Assembly: GCA_040883315.1 (NCBI GenBank)
Contig: JBFLKU010000016.1
Location: forward strand, 83,754-147,753
Direction of reading: 5' to 3'
Origin: JAFGUF01 sp040883315
GTDB lineage: Bacteria; Bacillota; Clostridia; Christensenellales; UMGS416
Length of the DNA: 64,000 nt
A program made the position numbers and the translations under genes. This document shows, in pieces, positions 61,375-64,000 of the stretch (the stretch's first letter is position 1; each line of letters opens with the position of its first letter). The notes below the pieces were generated by a model. That model searched no databases and was not told where the DNA came from. It was given only the letters and a program-made list of their open reading frames with translations.

Positions 61375-63729
61375 TTATTTGTATTGGTCTTTAAAAGCTT
61401 CATAATCCTGCGAATATTCAGTAATATCAATAGGATACATATCGCTTGTGCCCACATATAGCAGCTCAGCTATTTTTCTGTATAAGTGCTGCAGCGATCC
61501 CTGCCTATACTCCGGTCTATCAGTAATATAATTGCCCATAAACATTGCGGCAGTTGTTTGCCCGCCATCTAAATTGTATGCAATGCTGCAGCCTTCGTCT
61601 CTGAATACCTCTGCCAGTTGAACCATCGTCAGCCCATATGATACTTCCTTTGCTCTGCCGTCACACACCACCATAACATAGTGCCCCGGCTCGACATATC
61701 CGATTGCACTTCTTGGATTTTTGCCCGCTACCTCTCCAAAAACACAATTAAAATCTATTCTGTAGTCTTCTACTAAAATAGGCCCAAATGAAAATGAAGA
61801 AGTAGCTCCCATTTCCAGCAGCTTAGCTCCGCTTATATCATCTCCGACTCTGTATACCTGCATAGTGCCGTCATCAAAAAACGCAATCATATCATCTGTC
61901 AAAATGTCTCGTACCAGCTGACCTTGGCGTATTATTATGCCTTGTTTTTTATTTATGCTGTAGTAAAATGCATCTGTGCTTTGTGCGTAGACCATATTGT
62001 ATTGATCAGAGATATATGGAGCTAGGTACGAGCGAGATGCGGATAACGAATCTTTTGTTGCATTCCCAGTAGTCAAAAGGCTATAGTCTTTTGTAAAAAT
62101 ATGCGTGACATAAACATTGCAGTCATACTCTTCCAGATACCTTTTCTCAGCGAATAAATTAAGAGTGTCATCTCTATAAATCCAATTCTGCTTATCACTA
62201 ATCACGCTTATTATCACTTCGCCTGAAGGCGTATAACACTCTTCTTCTTGTATATGTATAATTACTTCTTTGTTCTCGTCGAGTTTATCTAAATTTATTT
62301 CTACATCATTTACAGCTTTTATATCTGTGCCTGATATGTTACTGAACAAAATATATTTGCCGTCATCTATAATAATTTTGTCTGTCTCGTAAAATATGCC
62401 CTTGATTTCAGGTGTATATACACTATAGTAGCTGGAAATATGCGTTATTTCATCTTTGCTAGGGTCATATGCTCTAATGGCTTGCTGTCCTAATGAGCCA
62501 TTAATAGAATATAATATTTGTCCCTCTACAAATCCGTATACTTTTCGTATATTATTTTCATCTACTTTAATGTGCTTTTCACCATCATAATAATATAGTC
62601 TCTCTTTTTCATCCTCTATATACCATGTCTTTGCATATTTCTCACCAAAATTACTGTATGTCAGTTTTGCTCTTCTTTCTATAACAGTAGATTCATTTCC
62701 ATCATATAAAAATAGTGTATTTTCGCTATTAGATTTCAGATTGTGCTGTACTGTGTAGTATACTCCTGTCTCATTGCAATATAAATCTATTACGCTTTGA
62801 TTTGTAATAATTTTTTGATTGTCAAAATATCTATCGTATTCTATCAGTCCATATTCTCTTGAAGCTGCATATACTTTATCATAATATATAAATAAATCAG
62901 TAAAATTCCCCTCTTCGGCTAGTGCCAGCTCCGTACCGTCTTTTTTTATCTCATATATACAGTATGGACTTTCAAAAACATATCCGCTTCCGACATTTTC
63001 TCCTGCAATAAAATACAAATACTCACCTACAACATTTATACTTTTAATGGTCATAACCCCTGCTTCATCTGAAAGCGGGAAAAAATCTGTCCCTACTCCA
63101 TCGTAGGAAATTTTAAATATTCCATCAATTCCATTCATAACATATGGAATGTATATATATTCTCCATCTGATGCACATGCATTCGCATAAGGAGACCTGC
63201 CATATTCATTTTCATCCCAGCTTTTTTTTCTATTCTCAAGTACCTGTAAATACATCTTTGCATCCGAATAATTTTCATCTGCTTCTATCACTTCATCAAA
63301 GTATTCTCTTGCTTGCTCAAATTCTCTTGATGCATATTTTTCAATTGCAAGCTGAAAACTTTCTGAAGATTTTTCAAGTGCCTTAATTTGTGTTTTAATC
63401 TCTTCAATAGTGACATTAACTTTTTCTATTTCCCAGCCAGCTGATTTCAGGCTTTCTATATTTTCCAATGACAAGTTTTCTAGTGATTCGTTGCACAACT
63501 CATCTATATATGAATTCATCTCATCCTCAAATATCTGCTGATATTTGCCTTCTTCAGAATTGTAAATTTCATATGCATTTATATATTCATGGGAATTGAG
63601 CGAATCTGTGAAATCATTTTGCAGTTTTTCCTCAGTTTTATCTGTTTTGAGCATATAAATAGATGCTCCTACAAACAAAATAAAACAGATAAATATTATT
63701 AAAGAAAAAATAAAAAGCGCCTTTTTCAT
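61375..63729 (-). CDS. Large surface protein: helical region, beta-propeller, phosphodiester glycosidase domain
   Basis: Membrane-anchored protein of 784 residues. One N-terminal helix (about 3-25) is followed by a charged helical segment with a TPR-like part (YASREFEQAREYFDEVIEADENY) to about 165. From about 175 to 480 come repeats of the DUF5050/beta-propeller type (DGEYIYIPYVMNGIDGIFKI, GEYLYFIAG, YDKVYAASR). The C-terminal part (about 615-755) is a phosphodiester glycosidase domain: NPRSAIGYVEPGHY, MVVCDGRA and AYNLDGGQTT. I choose ATG 63729 after AGGAG. Cell-envelope glycan phosphodiesters are a likely target; it is paralogous in its end domain to the protein at 42657-44018. Confidence 0.85.
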   Translation of the reverse strand: MKKALFIFSLIIFICFILFVGASIYMLKTDKTEEKLQNDFTDSLNSHEYINAYEIYNSEEGKYQQIFEDEMNSYIDELCNESLENLSLENIESLKSAGWEIEKVNVTIEEIKTQIKALEKSSESFQLAIEKYASREFEQAREYFDEVIEADENYSDAKMYLQVLENRKKSWDENEYGRSPYANACASDGEYIYIPYVMNGIDGIFKISYDGVGTDFFPLSDEAGVMTIKSINVVGEYLYFIAGENVGSGYVFESPYCIYEIKKDGTELALAEEGNFTDLFIYYDKVYAASREYGLIEYDRYFDNQKIITNQSVIDLYCNETGVYYTVQHNLKSNSENTLFLYDGNESTVIERRAKLTYSNFGEKYAKTWYIEDEKERLYYYDGEKHIKVDENNIRKVYGFVEGQILYSINGSLGQQAIRAYDPSKDEITHISSYYSVYTPEIKGIFYETDKIIIDDGKYILFSNISGTDIKAVNDVEINLDKLDENKEVIIHIQEEECYTPSGEVIISVISDKQNWIYRDDTLNLFAEKRYLEEYDCNVYVTHIFTKDYSLLTTGNATKDSLSASRSYLAPYISDQYNMVYAQSTDAFYYSINKKQGIIIRQGQLVRDILTDDMIAFFDDGTMQVYRVGDDISGAKLLEMGATSSFSFGPILVEDYRIDFNCVFGEVAGKNPRSAIGYVEPGHYVMVVCDGRAKEVSYGLTMVQLAEVFRDEGCSIAYNLDGGQTTAAMFMGNYITDRPEYRQGSLQHLYRKIAELLYVGTSDMYPIDITEYSQDYEAFKDQYK

Positions 63730-63886
63730 GTGCTCTCCTAACAATTTATAACATTGGTATTATACCACAAAGGAAAAGCAAAAGAAAACGAATAAATAAG
63801 ACGGAGATAAAGAAGATAGTTTCTTATAGTAAAAGTGATGTATAAAGGCATTAATAAAGTATATTGAATAATTATTTCAGTATATG

Positions 63887-63916
63887 CAAAAAGACCATCC
63901 AAGCGGATAGTCTTTA
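63887..63916 (-). terminator. Terminator after the 5S rRNA gene
   Basis: AAAGACCATCC (63890-63900) pairs with GGATAGTCTTT (63905-63915) around AAGC, with one mismatch or wobble; the minus strand continues with TTTTTGC. It lies six bases beyond the 5S 3' end. Confidence 0.85.
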
Positions 63917-63921
63917 AATTA

Positions 63922-64000
63922 GAGACCGGCAACGTCCTACTTTCCCGGAGGGTCGCCCCTCAAGTATCATCGGCGCAAAAGAGCTTAACTTCTGTGTTCG
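63922..64000 (-). rRNA. rrf: 5S ribosomal RNA (partial)
   Basis: The last 79 bases, read on the minus strand, contain the 3' two thirds of 5S rRNA, including CGAACACAGAAGTTAAGCTC and the 3' end GGGAAAGTAGGACGTTGCCG. The 5' part lies beyond the window, so this is the end of an rRNA operon transcribed toward the glycosidase-domain gene. Confidence 0.95.

Noticed and set aside
1..64000. CRISPR arrays, insertion sequences or integrated elements
   Set aside because: I saw no regularly spaced direct repeats, transposase-like proteins or paired terminal repeats anywhere in the window.

Overview
The window reads as chromosome from a low-GC Gram-positive anaerobe, most likely class Clostridia. The evidence is the low GC content, strong AGGAGG-type ribosome binding sites, T-box control, HtrA/YesMN/PadR-type regulators, citramalate-route isoleucine synthesis, and CCA-encoding tRNA genes. 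Family or genus cannot be fixed from this sequence alone. There is no phage, transposase, CRISPR array or obvious island. Nearly everything is intact and closely packed, with many 1-8 base overlaps.

Layout. 1-4.0 kb: 3' end of mutS2, then a two-component system and an HtrA protease (envelope stress). 4.0-6.0 kb (minus): tilS-hpt. 6.1-8.2 kb: MFS transporter and glycerophosphodiesterase. 8.2-8.8 kb: recX. 8.9-18.8 kb (minus): a large sugar locus. A binding protein, double-domain ATPase and permease are followed, behind a terminator, by a second operon holding an unknown 184-aa protein, a membrane-anchored sugar-binding protein, a LytS/YesM-type kinase, a YesN-type regulator and a further sugar-binding lipoprotein. 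This resembles the XylFII-LytS-YesN xylose-sensing system known from Clostridium. 19.2-24.6 kb (minus): an orphan pilin-like protein, an orphan response regulator, pyruvate kinase, uridine kinase plus a serine hydrolase, and a zinc-ribbon protein. 24.9 kb: exported peptidoglycan-binding protein.

25.7-34.4 kb is a branched-chain amino acid operon behind a consensus promoter and a T-box leader whose probable specifier codon is AUC (Ile). The order is ilvN-cimA-leuC-leuD-leuB-ilvD-ilvB. The presence of cimA in place of leuA and the Ile specifier agree with each other: the operon makes 2-oxobutyrate from pyruvate via citramalate and feeds it into isoleucine.

34.5-38.6 kb (minus): phosphonate-type ABC importer phnDCEE with surE as last gene. 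38.8-44.0 kb: DUF362 protein, AEC permease, malic enzyme, VanZ-like protein and an SH3/phosphodiester glycosidase-domain protein. 44.29-44.61 kb: tRNA-Arg, tRNA-His, tRNA-Gln. 44.7-46.6 kb: drug-type MFS pump with an ArsR-like regulator and a perfect palindromic operator. 46.8-51.9 kb: small membrane and regulatory genes, including a PadR/DUF2812 pair with several operator copies and a three-gene HTH-hydrolase-DUF4180 operon. 51.9-57.0 kb (minus): ABC-2 exporter with a NarL-type two-component system. 57.0-60.2 kb: M18-type aminopeptidase and oligo-1,6-glucosidase. 60.4-63.7 kb: an acidic lipoprotein and a large beta-propeller/phosphodiester glycosidase fusion. The window ends inside a 5S rRNA gene on the minus strand.

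The least explained parts are the sugar-sensing locus with its unknown 184-aa protein and spare binding protein, the two phosphodiester-glycosidase-domain surface proteins, the peptidoglycan-binding protein with a conserved-looking Cys/His C-terminal domain, and the HTH-hydrolase-DUF4180 operon. No single wholly new multi-gene system stands out with high confidence.
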